Source: Lentzea atacamensis
GTDB taxonomy: Bacteria; Actinomycetota; Actinomycetes; Mycobacteriales; Pseudonocardiaceae
Length of the DNA: 64,000 bases
Assembly (NCBI RefSeq): GCF_003269295.1
Contig: NZ_QLTT01000013.1
Coordinates: 186,001 to 250,000, forward strand
Reading direction: 5' to 3'
Made by a program: the position numbers and the translations under genes. Below, piece after piece: positions 27,451 to 35,534 of the stretch. Every line of letters begins with the position of its first letter. Within the stretch, counting starts at the first letter, position 1. The notes under the pieces were generated by a model. It saw nothing but the letters and a program-made list of their open reading frames with translations, searched no databases and was not told where the DNA came from.

Positions 27451-28077
27451 TCAGCAGCGCTTCCACGAGAAGTGGAAGAGGGTGCGCACTTCTCCGCGCG
27501 TGTAGTCCATCGTCATGAAACTGTTTGTATTGGCATCCGCTGAACCCTTGTCGACGCGCAGGGCGCTGTTGACGTTGAGATTCCGCTTCTCGCCGCACGG
27601 TGCGTATACGATGTCCGCGAACTCGGTCCGGTGAGTGATCGACCAGTTGTCGTCGAACGGTCCGGTGAACGTGTGCTTCTTGAAGTTGTTCGCCGACGAG
27701 CCCTGGAAGTAGTAGTTCACGCCCTGGTGGCCGATCGCGCCGCGCGCGAGGTTCGCGTAACCCGCGTAGGTCGCTTGCGCAATGCCGTAGGTGAAGCCCT
27801 GCGGGACGTTGATCTGCAAGTTCAGCTGGCAGTTCTTGCGGAAGTCGGTCGCACCGGCGCCCTTGCCCGCCTGGGCGAGGTAGTCGTTGTAGATCACCCA
27901 GAACGACGTGTTGTCCGATGAGACGATCACTTCCGCGGTGCCCTGCTTGCACCCGGAACCGTTCACCGTCAGCACGTCGATCGTCACCCGGTCCGAAGGA
28001 ATCACATCGGCGTGCGCGGGTGTGGACGACAATGTGAACAGCACGGCCAGGGCGGCTGCTGCCGTCGCTTTACGCAT
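27451..28077 (-). CDS. Secreted DUF4360-domain protein (paralogue 1)
   Basis: The 208-aa protein has a signal peptide (RKATAAAALAVLFTLSSTPA, cleavage near AHAD) and a DUF4360 domain with the same four Cys (GSGCKQGT, RKNCQLNL, YAPCGEKRN and WKRC). It shares long stretches with the next gene, for example VPQGFTYGIAQA, so the two are tandem duplicates with a 72-bp gap. The same GGAAAGG site precedes both. The pair reads as one minus-strand unit ending at the hairpin near 26703. No clue to a binding partner is seen. Confidence 0.82.
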   Translation of the reverse strand: MRKATAAAALAVLFTLSSTPAHADVIPSDRVTIDVLTVNGSGCKQGTAEVIVSSDNTSFWVIYNDYLAQAGKGAGATDFRKNCQLNLQINVPQGFTYGIAQATYAGYANLARGAIGHQGVNYYFQGSSANNFKKHTFTGPFDDNWSITHRTEFADIVYAPCGEKRNLNVNSALRVDKGSADANTNSFMTMDYTRGEVRTLFHFSWKRC

Positions 28078-28271
28078 GAAGTTGGCCTTTCCTGGTGCCT
28101 CTTTCTCAGCGTGGAGCGGCAGCGGTGCCGCGAAGGTTAGCGCAGACCCTCAACCAATGGTGTGATCCAAATGGCCCATGTCATCCTGATGGAGCAGTTC
28201 GTGAAGAATTACCAAAGGTTGCCGGCCACCTGGTGCTGAAGGCACGAATAGTTTCCGGCATACTGACGCGC

Positions 28272-28661
28272 ATGTCGCAAGCTGGTCTGGTGCTCGTGGT
28301 CGAGGACGAGGACCCCGTGCGGAGGTACACCGTCAGCCTGCTCGAGGACCTCGGTTTCACGGTCCTGCAGGCGAGCGACGGCACCGAGGCGATCGCGATC
28401 CTGCGCGAGCACAGCACGGAGATCAGCGCGATGCTGCTGGACCACAGCATGCCGGGTCTTTCCGGCGAGGAGGTGCTGGCCGAGCTGCGCGCCGAGGGCC
28501 TGTCCGTGCCAGTCGTACTGACCAGCGGCCACGACCGCACATCGCTGGAGCGCCGGTTCGCCGGGCACGACATCGCGGGCTACCTGCAGAAGCCGTTCCG
28601 TGCCGAGATGCTCGACGAGACGGTTCGCGTGGCCGTGGCGAAACGTGCTCAGGCTTCCTGA
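28272..28661 (+). CDS. Receiver-domain-only response regulator
   Basis: The 129-aa protein is a lone receiver domain: acidic residues EDEDPVR near 11-16, phosphoacceptor Asp in MLLDHSMPG (near 57), the Thr/Ser in VVLTSGH and the Lys in LQKPF. No output domain follows. The ATG at 28272 precedes the fold exactly; upstream in-frame codons are not supported. It is convergent with the LacI-sensor hybrid kinase, with a 13-nt overlap of their 3' ends, which makes a phosphorelay partnership plausible but unproved. Confidence 0.85.
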   Translation: MSQAGLVLVVEDEDPVRRYTVSLLEDLGFTVLQASDGTEAIAILREHSTEISAMLLDHSMPGLSGEEVLAELRAEGLSVPVVLTSGHDRTSLERRFAGHDIAGYLQKPFRAEMLDETVRVAVAKRAQAS

Positions 28662-31591
28662 GCCAGTACTTCTCTGACGCGTTCGAGCAGCTCCGACTCC
28701 ACGTACGGCTTCGTGATCAGCACCTCTCCGTCGAGGACCTCGTCCGTCGTGTAGCCGGACATGTAGATCACCGCGGGCGCGGCACCGGTCGAGCGCAGCA
28801 GCCGCACCAGCTCGGGGCCACCCATCTTCGGCATCACGACGTCGGTGAGCACGAGGTCGATCGTGCTGCGGTGCGCCGTGGCGAGCTGCAGCGCCTCCTG
28901 CCCGTCGCTCGCCTCGATGACCGCGTAGCCCGCGGTTTCCAGCGATCGGCGGGTCATGATCCGCACCTGCGCGTCGTCCTCCACCAACAACACAGTGCCC
29001 GCGCCCTGGTGCGAGGTGATGCGGCGTGCGCACGGTGCTTCCGGCGTGCCATCGTGTTCGTACGGCACCGGCAGGTAGACCTCGACCGTCGTGCCCTCGC
29101 CGGGCGCGCTGATCACCTCGATCTGCCCGCCGGACTGCTGCACGATGCCGAACACCGTCGACAGGCCGAGACCGGTGCCCTTGCCGACAGGTTTGGTCGT
29201 GAAGTACGGCTCGAAGACCTGCGCCTGCACGTCCGGCGCCATCCCGGAGCCCGTGTCCTGGACGCGCATCACGACGTACTCGCCCGGCCGCACGCCGACG
29301 ATCCGGCCGGTGTCGCCGTGGCCGAGCGTGGCGTTCTCGATCGAGATCCTGAGCGTGCCGCCGTCGGGCATCGCGTCGCGGGAGTTGACCGCGAGGTTGA
29401 ACAGGATCTGCTCGACCTGACCCGCGTCCGCCCACACGCGGGCGACGTCGCCCGGCAGATCCATCTCCAGCTCGATGTGGTCGCCGACGAGCGTGCGGAG
29501 CATCGAGTGGACCTTGGTGAGGTTGCGCTTGAGGTCGAGCGACTCCGGGTGCAGGACCTGCTGGCGGGTGAACGCGAGCAGCTGCCTCGTGAGGTTCGCC
29601 GCGCGTTCACCGGCGTGCCCGATGTCCTCGATGGCCGTGCGGCGCGGATCGTCGGGCGGGGTGCGTCGCAACAGCATCTCGCTGTTGCCGTTGACCACGG
29701 TCAGGATGTTGTTGAAGTCGTGCGCGATGCCGCCGGTCAGCCTGCCGATGGCTTCCATCTTCTGCGCGTGCCGCAGCTGGGCCTCGGTCTCGCCGACGCG
29801 TTCTTCGAGCCGTGCGCGCGCGTCCTTCAGTTCCTGCATCAGCCTGATCCCCCGCAGTGCGCTGCTGAGCTGCTGCTGCACGGCCTCGTAGATCCAGTTC
29901 GGTTCCGGGCCCTGCTCGAAGATCACGTAACCGAGGTGGTCCTCGTTGGTGTAGAGCGGGGCGACGAGCGCACTGAAGGGCTTTTCCCGGCGGAACGGGT
30001 ACGGCGTCAGGTTCGTCGCGGGGAACGGGGTGTCTGGACGGTCGGTCCGCAGCTCACCGTTCTCGTACCGGACGAGCGCCCGCGCGATGCCCGGCTTGTC
30101 GTAGGCCATCACGTGGCAGCCGGGAATGCCGAGGCGGGGGAGCTCCTCGGCCAGCGCGCTCGACAGCTCCTCCACGTCGCGTGACGCGATGAGCCGTTGC
30201 CCGGCCTCACGCGCGGTCTGGTCGCGGCGCTCGTGCGAGAGGTACTTGAAACGGGCGTCCGTGGCGAACGCGTCGTCCACGAGGAGCTGAACGCGCAGCC
30301 ACAGGCCGTTGATGAGCGTGGCGTCGCTGATCCGCGCCGTCACGAACCGGTACAGGTCGAACAGCGGCGGCCACCACCGCTCCGGCTCGCACCCGGCGCG
30401 CGCGCTCGCACGGATGTACTCGGCCAGGAGGTAGAGGAACTCGGCGCCGTCGACCTCGCCGCGTCCGGCCGCCATCAGCTCGACGATCAGCTGTTCGGCC
30501 CACCCGTCCGGCAGCTCCGCCGACAGCGGCCCGAGCGAGCTGCGCAGGTGGTCGGCCACGGTGTGCGCGGTCGCCGACTCGGAGATGTTCAGCGGGCCGA
30601 GAGCCGGCGCGTGCAGACCCCGGCCGGACGGCAGGCAGCCGCACGACCTGCGCACGATCAGCTCGGTCGGCATGGTCTGCGCGGAGGGGGTGGGTTCGCC
30701 CCTGACCAGTGCCAGCGCCAGTTCCGCCGCGCGGAACCCCATCTCGTAGAAGGGCGCGCGGACCGTCGTGAACCCCGGGGTGGCCGCGTTGATGTTCACC
30801 TTGCGGTGGACCCTCGCGCGCTGACCGTCGCCGGTGGTGGTGATGTAGCCCAGGTCGTGCGTGCGGACGTTCGTGTGGTTGTCATAGCCGACGACGGCGA
30901 TGTCCTCCGGCGTGCGGAACCCCTGTTCCTCCAGCGCGGACACCACCCCCATGGCGAAATCGTCGTTCGCCGCCGCGATGGCGTCGGGAGGGCTGCCGGC
31001 GCGCGCGAGCATCTTGCGCACCGCGTCGGCCGCGCCGCTCGGCTCCCAGATGAACGAGTCGGGCATCGTGACCAGGTCGGGGTCCAGCGCGATCCCGTGC
31101 TTGCGCAGCGCGTTCACGTACCCCTGGTACCGCTCCTGCGCACCCGCGTGCGTTTGCGGACCCCGCACGAATGCGATGCGCTTCTTCCCGTGCACCTCGA
31201 TGAGATGGTCGACGGCCCGCTCCATGCCGTCCCGGTTGTTCATCAGGATGGCCGGCCACTGCGCGAGCGTCGTCTCCACACTCACCATCGGCATCGGCGC
31301 GTACCGCTTCACGTACTCCTGCATGCCCTCGGCGCCGATGAGCTGCCCCACGCGCGTGGTCCACACGACGAGCGCGTCGATCCGCCCCGGCGACACCAGG
31401 TCGTACACGGTGTTCGCCCGCCGTTTGGGCAGTTCGGGGTGGTCGATCTCGCTGCCCACGAAGCAGACGAGGTCGCAACCGAGGTGCCGGGCACCGTCAC
31501 CGACCCCGCGCCACTGCTCGCCCGCGAGCTCGATGAGCGGGCCAGTGGTGATCATCCCGATGGTGGGACGCCGCTGCGCACTGCCGTTCGC
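28649..31591 (-). CDS. Hybrid histidine kinase with N-terminal LacI/GalR-type sensor domain
   Basis: The 980-aa protein starts with a periplasmic-binding-protein-like domain of the LacI/GalR type (RPTIGMITTGPLIE, MNNRDGMERAVDHL, AANDDFAMG, VVGYDN; about 1-315). It lacks the HTH and, since no signal or membrane segment is seen, looks cytoplasmic. A helical and GAF-like middle follows (about 475-590). Then come the HisKA His in GGIAHDFNN (residue 624 here), an HATPase and a C-terminal receiver with Asp in VLTDVVMP (917) and Lys in ITKPY. It would sense a small ligand inside the cell. Starts are uncertain: a GTG at 31591 or a TTG at 31612. The adjacent receiver protein may be a partner. Confidence 0.85.
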   Translation of the reverse strand, partial: ANGSAQRRPTIGMITTGPLIELAGEQWRGVGDGARHLGCDLVCFVGSEIDHPELPKRRANTVYDLVSPGRIDALVVWTTRVGQLIGAEGMQEYVKRYAPMPMVSVETTLAQWPAILMNNRDGMERAVDHLIEVHGKKRIAFVRGPQTHAGAQERYQGYVNALRKHGIALDPDLVTMPDSFIWEPSGAADAVRKMLARAGSPPDAIAAANDDFAMGVVSALEEQGFRTPEDIAVVGYDNHTNVRTHDLGYITTTGDGQRARVHRKVNINAATPGFTTVRAPFYEMGFRAAELALALVRGEPTPSAQTMPTELIVRRSCGCLPSGRGLHAPALGPLNISESATAHTVADHLRSSLGPLSAELPDGWAEQLIVELMAAGRGEVDGAEFLYLLAEYIRASARAGCEPERWWPPLFDLYRFVTARISDATLINGLWLRVQLLVDDAFATDARFKYLSHERRDQTAREAGQRLIASRDVEELSSALAEELPRLGIPGCHVMAYDKPGIARALVRYENGELRTDRPDTPFPATNLTPYPFRREKPFSALVAPLYTNEDHLGYVIFEQGPEPNWIYEAVQQQLSSALRGIRLMQELKDARARLEERVGETEAQLRHAQKMEAIGRLTGGIAHDFNNILTVVNGNSEMLLRRTPPDDPRRTAIEDIGHAGERAANLTRQLLAFTRQQVLHPESLDLKRNLTKVHSMLRTLVGDHIELEMDLPGDVARVWADAGQVEQILFNLAVNSRDAMPDGGTLRISIENATLGHGDTGRIVGVRPGEYVVMRVQDTGSGMAPDVQAQVFEPYFTTKPVGKGTGLGLSTVFGIVQQSGGQIEVISAPGEGTTVEVYLPVPYEHDGTPEAPCARRITSHQGAGTVLLVEDDAQVRIMTRRSLETAGYAVIEASDGQEALQLATAHRSTIDLVLTDVVMPKMGGPELVRLLRSTGAAPAVIYMSGYTTDEVLDGEVLITKPYVESELLERVREVLAQEA

Positions 31592-31609
31592 CACAAAACC
31601 CCCGCTACT

Positions 31610-31636
31610 CAACGCGATTCGGGATGATACGCGTTG
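31610..31636. promoter_or_regulatory. Inverted repeat between the hybrid kinase and LRV genes
   Basis: CAACGCG at 31610-31616 and CGCGTTG at 31630-31636 are exact complements with a 13-bp spacer, in the divergent promoter region. The spacing is unusual for a simple dimer operator but is symmetrical. It could bind a regulator of either gene. No regulator is identified. Confidence 0.35.
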
Positions 31637-31672
31637 TCGGGGGGAATGCTTGCCGCGTTACCAGGGGGATTG

Positions 31673-33028
31673 GTGAACACCGTACTGGACGGCCTGGCGG
31701 AGAACCCCGCGCTGCCGGCCGCGCTCCTCGACCGCCTGATCGCCGCGGCGGACCCGGTGCTGGGCGCCGACCTGGCCGGCCGTCCGGACCTCTCCGACGC
31801 ACAGGTACGGGCTTTGCTGGCGCGCGACGACCCCGCGATCGTGTCCGTGCTGCTGGCGAAGGGCCGGGTCCGGACGGCGGACGTGCCGCTGACGAACCCC
31901 GCGGTCGCGCTGGCGGTGACCGAGGCGCCCGACGCCCCGCCGGCCGCGGCACGCGCGCTCGCCCAGCACCCGGATTTCAAGGCCCGCCTGCCGGAGTGGG
32001 CCCGCACGCTGCCTCCGGACGTGATCGACCTGCTCGCCCACGACCCGGACGAGCACGTGGTGGCCGAACTGGTCACCTTCCACGCGCTGCCCGCCTCCTC
32101 GGCCCAGGAGCTGAGCCGGCACCCGAGCACCGAGGTGCGCCGTGCGTTGGCCGCCAGCCCGCACACACCTGCCGACGTGCTCGTGCGCCTCGGCTCCTTC
32201 GCGCGCGAGCTCGCCGGAAACCCCGCGACCCCGCCATCGGCCGCCGCGGACCTGGTGCGCGACCACAGGGCCCGCTACCAGCTCGCGACCAGGCCCGACC
32301 TTCCTCCGCACGTCTACGGACAGCTCGCCGCGGACGTCGAACCCGGCGTCCTGGCCGCGCTGGCGGCCAATCCCGCGGTCCCGGCTTCGGTGCTGCGTCA
32401 GCTCACGGGCACCCGCGCGTTGCAGCGCGTGCTCGTGCGGAACCCGGCGATTCCGCTGGACCTGCTGGCGGAGCTGGCCGCGACCGCTCGCATCGGGCCC
32501 GAGCCGGTGCCGCGCGTCGCGTCCGCGTCGGAGGCCGAGCTGCGGACGCTGGCCGCCACCGTGAAGGGACGGATGCTGGTGGCGCGGCGTGCTGATCTGC
32601 CGTTGGACATGGTGGAGCAGCTCGTTTCGGATCCCGATCCCGCTGTCGCTGCGGCGATCGTGACCAACCCGCTGGTGCCGGTCGATCAGCTGTGGGCGCT
32701 GGTCGAGCGGCACGGGGCGCGGTTGTACCCGCGGGCGGCGCGGAATCCTTCCTGCCCGCCGGAGTTGTTGCACCACATGGCTTTGCGGGCCGCCGGGGTC
32801 GAGGAGACCTGGCGGGCGGCCGCCCGGCACCCGCACGCGCTGGGGGAGACGTTGTTGCTGTGCCTGGAGGATGCGCAGGCTCGGCACCTCGCAGCGGCGC
32901 ATCCTCATCTGCCGGTCGAGAAGATCGTCGAGCTGCTGGGCAGTGAGTTCACGGCTCGGCCGGCGGCGGCGAACCCGTCGTTGCCGGTGCGTGTGATGGA
33001 AGAACTGCTGGACAGGAGTGGGGCATGA
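31673..33028 (+). CDS. Leucine-rich-repeat-variant (LRV) protein, larger of a pair
   Basis: The 451-aa protein is nearly all short helical repeats with a recurrent N-P pattern (AENPALP, GNPATPP, AANPAVP, VRNPAIP, VTNPLVP, ARNPSCP, AANPSLP), the signature of the LRV/HEAT-like family. It contains no catalytic motif and is probably a scaffold or binding protein in the cytoplasm. The start is uncertain: the GTG at 31673 has AGGGGG 4 nt upstream, and an ATG at 31646 is also possible. The last codons overlap the next LRV gene (ATGA). It is divergent from the LacI-sensor kinase. Confidence 0.75.
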   Translation: MNTVLDGLAENPALPAALLDRLIAAADPVLGADLAGRPDLSDAQVRALLARDDPAIVSVLLAKGRVRTADVPLTNPAVALAVTEAPDAPPAAARALAQHPDFKARLPEWARTLPPDVIDLLAHDPDEHVVAELVTFHALPASSAQELSRHPSTEVRRALAASPHTPADVLVRLGSFARELAGNPATPPSAAADLVRDHRARYQLATRPDLPPHVYGQLAADVEPGVLAALAANPAVPASVLRQLTGTRALQRVLVRNPAIPLDLLAELAATARIGPEPVPRVASASEAELRTLAATVKGRMLVARRADLPLDMVEQLVSDPDPAVAAAIVTNPLVPVDQLWALVERHGARLYPRAARNPSCPPELLHHMALRAAGVEETWRAAARHPHALGETLLLCLEDAQARHLAAAHPHLPVEKIVELLGSEFTARPAAANPSLPVRVMEELLDRSGA

Positions 33029-33309
33029 CCGCGTTGCACGGGCGCGCACACCTCGTGTGCGAGGACGAGGTGATTCACCCCGACGTCTTCGTGGCGCAGA
33101 GCCCTCATACGTCACCGGTCGCCTTGTTCCGCCTCACCACGCACGCCGAAAGCTCGGTGCGGCTGGCGCTGGCGTCGCGGCGGGACCTGCCGGCGAAGGC
33201 GTACGAGCGTCTGGTGCGAGACCCCGACCCCGAGGTGGCCGAGGCCGCGGCCTCGAACCCGTCGCTGCCGGTGCACGTGATGGAGGAACTGCTCAGGACC
33301 ACCACTTGA
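33025..33309 (+). CDS. Short LRV-repeat protein
   Basis: The 94-aa protein has two or three LRV-type repeats, ending with ASNPSLPVHVMEELL, nearly the same as the end of the preceding protein (AANPSLPVRVMEELLD). It starts at an ATG overlapping the upstream stop. It may be a split-off C-terminal repeat segment or a small partner. The N-terminal residues (ALHGRAHLVCEDEVIHPDVF) are not repeat-like. It is co-transcribed with the larger gene. Confidence 0.65.
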   Translation: MTALHGRAHLVCEDEVIHPDVFVAQSPHTSPVALFRLTTHAESSVRLALASRRDLPAKAYERLVRDPDPEVAEAAASNPSLPVHVMEELLRTTT

Positions 33310-33515
33310 TGAGGTTCGTCTCGCGCCCACTCCTCACCCGCCTGCAACAACAGCTTCCCCACACCACGACGCTGGTGCCGGGGTGAGATCGCCAGGGTGA
33401 TGATCCGCGCCAGTTGGTCCTGTGTGGACTCCAGCGGGAACTCGTACCCCAGCGCCTCGCGGTTGAGCCCCGCGATCGCGGCCGCGTCCTCCAGCCACAC
33501 ATCACGCACAATCAT
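33310..33515 (-). pseudogene. GNAT acetyltransferase relic
   Basis: From the ATG at 33515 the frame encodes an N-terminal GNAT strand-helix start (MIVRDVWLEDAAAIAGLNRE) and then jumps to the acetyl-CoA-binding motif LAISPRHQRRGVGKLLL with EEWAR after it. About 60 residues between them, normally the core strands, are missing. Past the motif, sequence similarity ends at the stop of the LRV gene on the other strand. The frame stays open beyond, but as an antisense of the LRV repeats. I call it a truncated, internally deleted relic. Confidence 0.6.
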
Positions 33516-33692
33516 GTTGCCCCCAGGGAAGCGCCTCTTCGCGAGCTAAAGCCGGCTTCATGTCAGGGCATGATCAGGAGTGGACGACCTCTTCTCTCGC
33601 GCCCCGCCGCGAGCATGGCACCTGAAGTCGACTTGAGGTCAAGCCCGACCAGGACAGCGTTGTCGCACACCGCGAACACGTTGTCCCACAAC

Positions 33693-33724
33693 AAAAAAGG
33701 CCCCCGGCGCGAACCGGGGGCCTT
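33693..33724 (-). terminator. Intrinsic terminator of the pentose phosphate operon
   Basis: On the minus strand an 11-bp stem (33697-33707 with 33714-33724, loop of 6) is followed by a run of T from the AAAAAA at 33693-33698. It lies 12 nt after the pgl stop. Stem plus U tract make this a classic intrinsic terminator. Confidence 0.85.
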
Positions 33725-33735
33725 CGGAGAAAGCG

Positions 33736-34515
33736 TCACGCCAGTGGCGGTTTGAACAACGCCGGCACCTTCGACGCGGCAGCCGTGTCCAGCAGCCACA
33801 ACGTCCGGCGCCGCCCCGAAGCACCGGCGGCCGGCAGCTGCACCTCACCCGCGCCGGTCAGTCCCATGGCCACCGCGGCGGCCTTGGCCTCGCCGGTGGT
33901 CATCAGCCAGACCTCCTGCGAATGCCGGATCGCCCCCAGCGTCAGCGAGACGCGCGTGGGCGGCGGCTTCGGGCAGTTGCGCACCGCGACGACGGTCCGC
34001 TCCTTCTCGTACACCGCGGGAGAAGCGGGGAAGATCGAGGCCACGTGCCCCTCCTCGCCGACGCCCAGCATGCAGACGTCGAACGTGGGCACGTCGCCGT
34101 GGTCCTCCGGCCGGGCCAGGGACGACAGCAGATCGGCGTACGCGGAAGCGGCGGCTTCCGGGTCGTCGCCGTACTTGCCGTCCGACGGCTCCATCACGTG
34201 GACGCGCGCGGGATCCACCGGAACGTGGTCCAGCAACGCCGCGCGGGCCTGCGTCTCGTTGCGTTCCGGGTGACCGGACGGCAGGAAGCGCTCGTCGCCC
34301 CAGTACAGGTCGACGCGCGACCAGTCCACGGCGTCGCGGGCACCGTTGCGGTTCAGGTGTTCCAGGACCGCGGTGCCCGTGCGGCCGCCGGTCAGCACCA
34401 CGGACGCGTAGCCGCGGGCGGTCTGGGCGTCGACCATGCGGGTCACGAGGCGGGCCGCCGCGGCGGCGGCCAGCAGGTCGCCGTCGCGGTGGACCACCAC
34501 CTGGGGATTGCTCAC
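33736..34515 (-). CDS. pgl: 6-Phosphogluconolactonase
   Basis: It hydrolyses 6-phosphogluconolactone made by Zwf. The 259-aa protein has the DevB/Pgl pattern: VVLTGGRTGTAVL (near 39-51), DLYWGDERFLPSGHPERN (near 69-86) and the catalytic-type GVGEEGHVASIFP (near 151-163). The GTG at 34515 overlaps the opcA stop by 4 nt. It is the last gene of the operon and is followed by the T-tailed terminator. Confidence 0.93.
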   Translation of the reverse strand: MSNPQVVVHRDGDLLAAAAAARLVTRMVDAQTARGYASVVLTGGRTGTAVLEHLNRNGARDAVDWSRVDLYWGDERFLPSGHPERNETQARAALLDHVPVDPARVHVMEPSDGKYGDDPEAAASAYADLLSSLARPEDHGDVPTFDVCMLGVGEEGHVASIFPASPAVYEKERTVVAVRNCPKPPPTRVSLTLGAIRHSQEVWLMTTGEAKAAAVAMGLTGAGEVQLPAAGASGRRRTLWLLDTAAASKVPALFKPPLA

Positions 34516-35534
34516 GAGCTCGCCTTCGCCTTGGACTTCTTCGGTGCGGCAGCCTTGCCGTTGGCCGACTCCGCGGAAGCGGCGTCCATCGGCTCGGCCT
34601 TCGGGGTGGCGGGGCGGCCCTTCGTCACCTTCGACAGCGACTTCAGGGCTGCCGCGTAGACCTCGTCCGGGTCGAGCCGGCGCAGCTCCTCGGCGAGGCA
34701 GTCGCGGATCGAACGGCGCTGCAGGGCCACGCGGCGCGACGGCTGGCCGGGCTGCGACAGCGTGCCCACCTTGCCGTCCGGGCGCAGCAGGTCGACGTCG
34801 CCGGACGCACGGCCCAGCTTGACCTGCACGATGCCCTCGCCCGACGTCGCCTTGAAGCGCTTCGCGGGCACCTTCAGCCTGTCCGTCAGCCACGCCGCCA
34901 GCAGGTCGGTCGACGGGGAGTCGGCCTCGCCGGTGACCTCGGCGTCCACGATCTTCTCGTAGGGAGGCAGGTCCAGCGACGCCGCCAGCATGGCGCGCCA
35001 CAACGTCAGACGCGTCCACGCCAGGTCCGTGTCGCCCGGCGCGTAGTGGGCGCGGCGGGACTCCAGGGCCTTGATCGGGTTCTTCTCGGCGGCCGCGTCG
35101 GTGATGCGGCGCTGCGCGAGCTGGCCGATCGGGTCCTTGGACGGCGAGACCGGTGCGTCGAACGGCCACCACGCCACGACCGGGGTGTCCGGCAGGAGCA
35201 GGGGCATCACGCAGGACGCGCCCTCCTTGGCGAGCTCGCCGTACAACCGCAGCACGACGACCTCGGACGCACCCGCGTCGCCACCGACGCGGATCTGCGC
35301 GTCGAGACGGGGTGCGGCCTGACGGGCCCCGCGGGCCACGACGATCACGCGGCACGGGTGCTCGCGCGAGGCGTCGTTGGCCGCGTCGATCGCGGCGTCG
35401 GTGCGCTGGCCGTCCTCGGTCACGATGACCAAAGTCAGCACGCGGCCGAGCGTCGTCGCGCCGCCTTCGTCGCGCAGGCGAACCAGCCGCGAGTTGATCT
35501 GGGACGTGGTGGTCGAGGGAAGGTCGATGATCAC
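34512..35534 (-). CDS. opcA: Glucose-6-phosphate dehydrogenase assembly protein OpcA
   Basis: OpcA is needed for assembly or redox control of glucose-6-phosphate dehydrogenase in actinobacteria and cyanobacteria. The 340-aa protein has the family core (VVVLRLYGELAKEGASCVMP, then LPDTPVVAWWPFDAP) and no catalytic motif of its own. The C-terminus is a Lys/Ala-rich tail (KAAAPKKSKAKASS). The GTG start overlaps the zwf stop by 4 nt and its own stop overlaps the pgl start, matching a joint role with Zwf. Confidence 0.92.
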   Translation of the reverse strand: MIIDLPSTTTSQINSRLVRLRDEGGATTLGRVLTLVIVTEDGQRTDAAIDAANDASREHPCRVIVVARGARQAAPRLDAQIRVGGDAGASEVVVLRLYGELAKEGASCVMPLLLPDTPVVAWWPFDAPVSPSKDPIGQLAQRRITDAAAEKNPIKALESRRAHYAPGDTDLAWTRLTLWRAMLAASLDLPPYEKIVDAEVTGEADSPSTDLLAAWLTDRLKVPAKRFKATSGEGIVQVKLGRASGDVDLLRPDGKVGTLSQPGQPSRRVALQRRSIRDCLAEELRRLDPDEVYAAALKSLSKVTKGRPATPKAEPMDAASAESANGKAAAPKKSKAKASS

